Shown here in pieces: positions 46,104 through 47,382 of a stretch of DNA of 47,382 nt. The stretch comes from JAICYJ01 sp045806525 (GTDB lineage: Bacteria > Actinomycetota > Thermoleophilia > Gaiellales > JAICJC01). The position numbers were made by a program, and so were the translations under genes. The stretch's first letter is position 1. Every line of letters begins with the position of its first letter. Where the stretch lies: the NCBI GenBank assembly GCA_045806525.1, contig JBJMJD010000007.1, positions 1 to 47,382 of the forward strand, read 5' to 3'. A model generated the notes under the pieces. That model made no database searches, had not been told where the DNA came from, and saw nothing but the letters and a program-made list of their open reading frames with translations.

Positions 46104-46179
46104 AATTGCGAAACACTCGGGCGCCGGCGGAGCCGCGCACACCCTCAAAACTCCATAGCGGTTGCAGTGTCCTCAAAAT
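46104..46179 (-). other. 23S-5S internal spacer
   Basis: About 76 nt between the rRNAs. It holds no tRNA, only processing sequence. Confidence 0.7.

Positions 46180-47382
<1,203 letters not shown>

Overview
The window is about 47 kb of very GC-rich, gene-dense bacterial chromosome. Short or 4-base gene overlaps are common, and GTG starts and ATGA or GTGA junctions are frequent. The order dgt-dnaG-sigma factor, a single-chain SecD-SecF protein, pdxS-pdxT, an RXKD-type Rel and TAnnnT -10 boxes all fit Actinomycetota. A deep-branching class such as Thermoleophilia is my best guess, but that is inference; no 16S rRNA is in the window. I see no prophage, transposase, plasmid or CRISPR array. Apart from one surface-glycan locus and a few orphan genes, this is core genome.

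Layout. 1-4033: the end of a CorA-like Mg channel, a HIT hydrolase, two overlapping GNAT acetyltransferases on the minus strand, and a plus-strand run of phosphohexomutase, thioesterase and fRMsr-like GAF protein. 4062-13008: small minus-strand genes, rel and recJ, then a divergent ABC-F ATPase and a UbiB-type kinase. 13049-22380: redox genes (AhpD-like, OsmC-like) and a surface-glycan locus of two divergent arms. The left arm holds a sulfotransferase, a flippase, a glycosyltransferase and an alkaline-phosphatase-superfamily hydrolase; the right arm holds a second sulfotransferase, an ATP-grasp ligase and a deacetylase-like protein. 22381-22666 is non-coding and carries a repeated, foldable element. 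22667-32170: an HD-GYP protein, then a long minus-strand run ruvC-ruvA-ruvB-pip-coa1like-queA-tgt-secDF. 32264-36046: DedA, then pdxS-pdxT-yebC and a Crp-family regulator. 36098-40478: two tRNAs and secreted or small genes. 40555-45933: the dgt-dnaG-sigma operon, an SDR, a histidine phosphatase and a small conserved-looking protein. 45951-47382: a terminator hairpin, then 5S rRNA and the 3' part of 23S rRNA on the minus strand.

The most striking signal is regulatory. At most gene or operon heads a TAnnnT hexamer (often TAGACT, TACACT or TACCAT) lies only 6-10 nt before the start codon, usually with no Shine-Dalgarno sequence. That is the geometry of leaderless transcription. It helps choose several start codons, reveals a palindromic -10 box (ATCATATGAT) shared by two divergent genes, and exposes an apparent leaderless 11-codon leader peptide coupled to a secreted nuclease-like lipoprotein.

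Functionally the window joins DNA repair (RuvABC, RecJ), replication and transcription initiation (DnaG, sigma factor, dGTPase), stringent response (Rel), tRNA queuosine modification (QueA, Tgt), protein export (SecDF), vitamin B6 synthesis (PdxST) and construction of a probably sulfated surface glycan.
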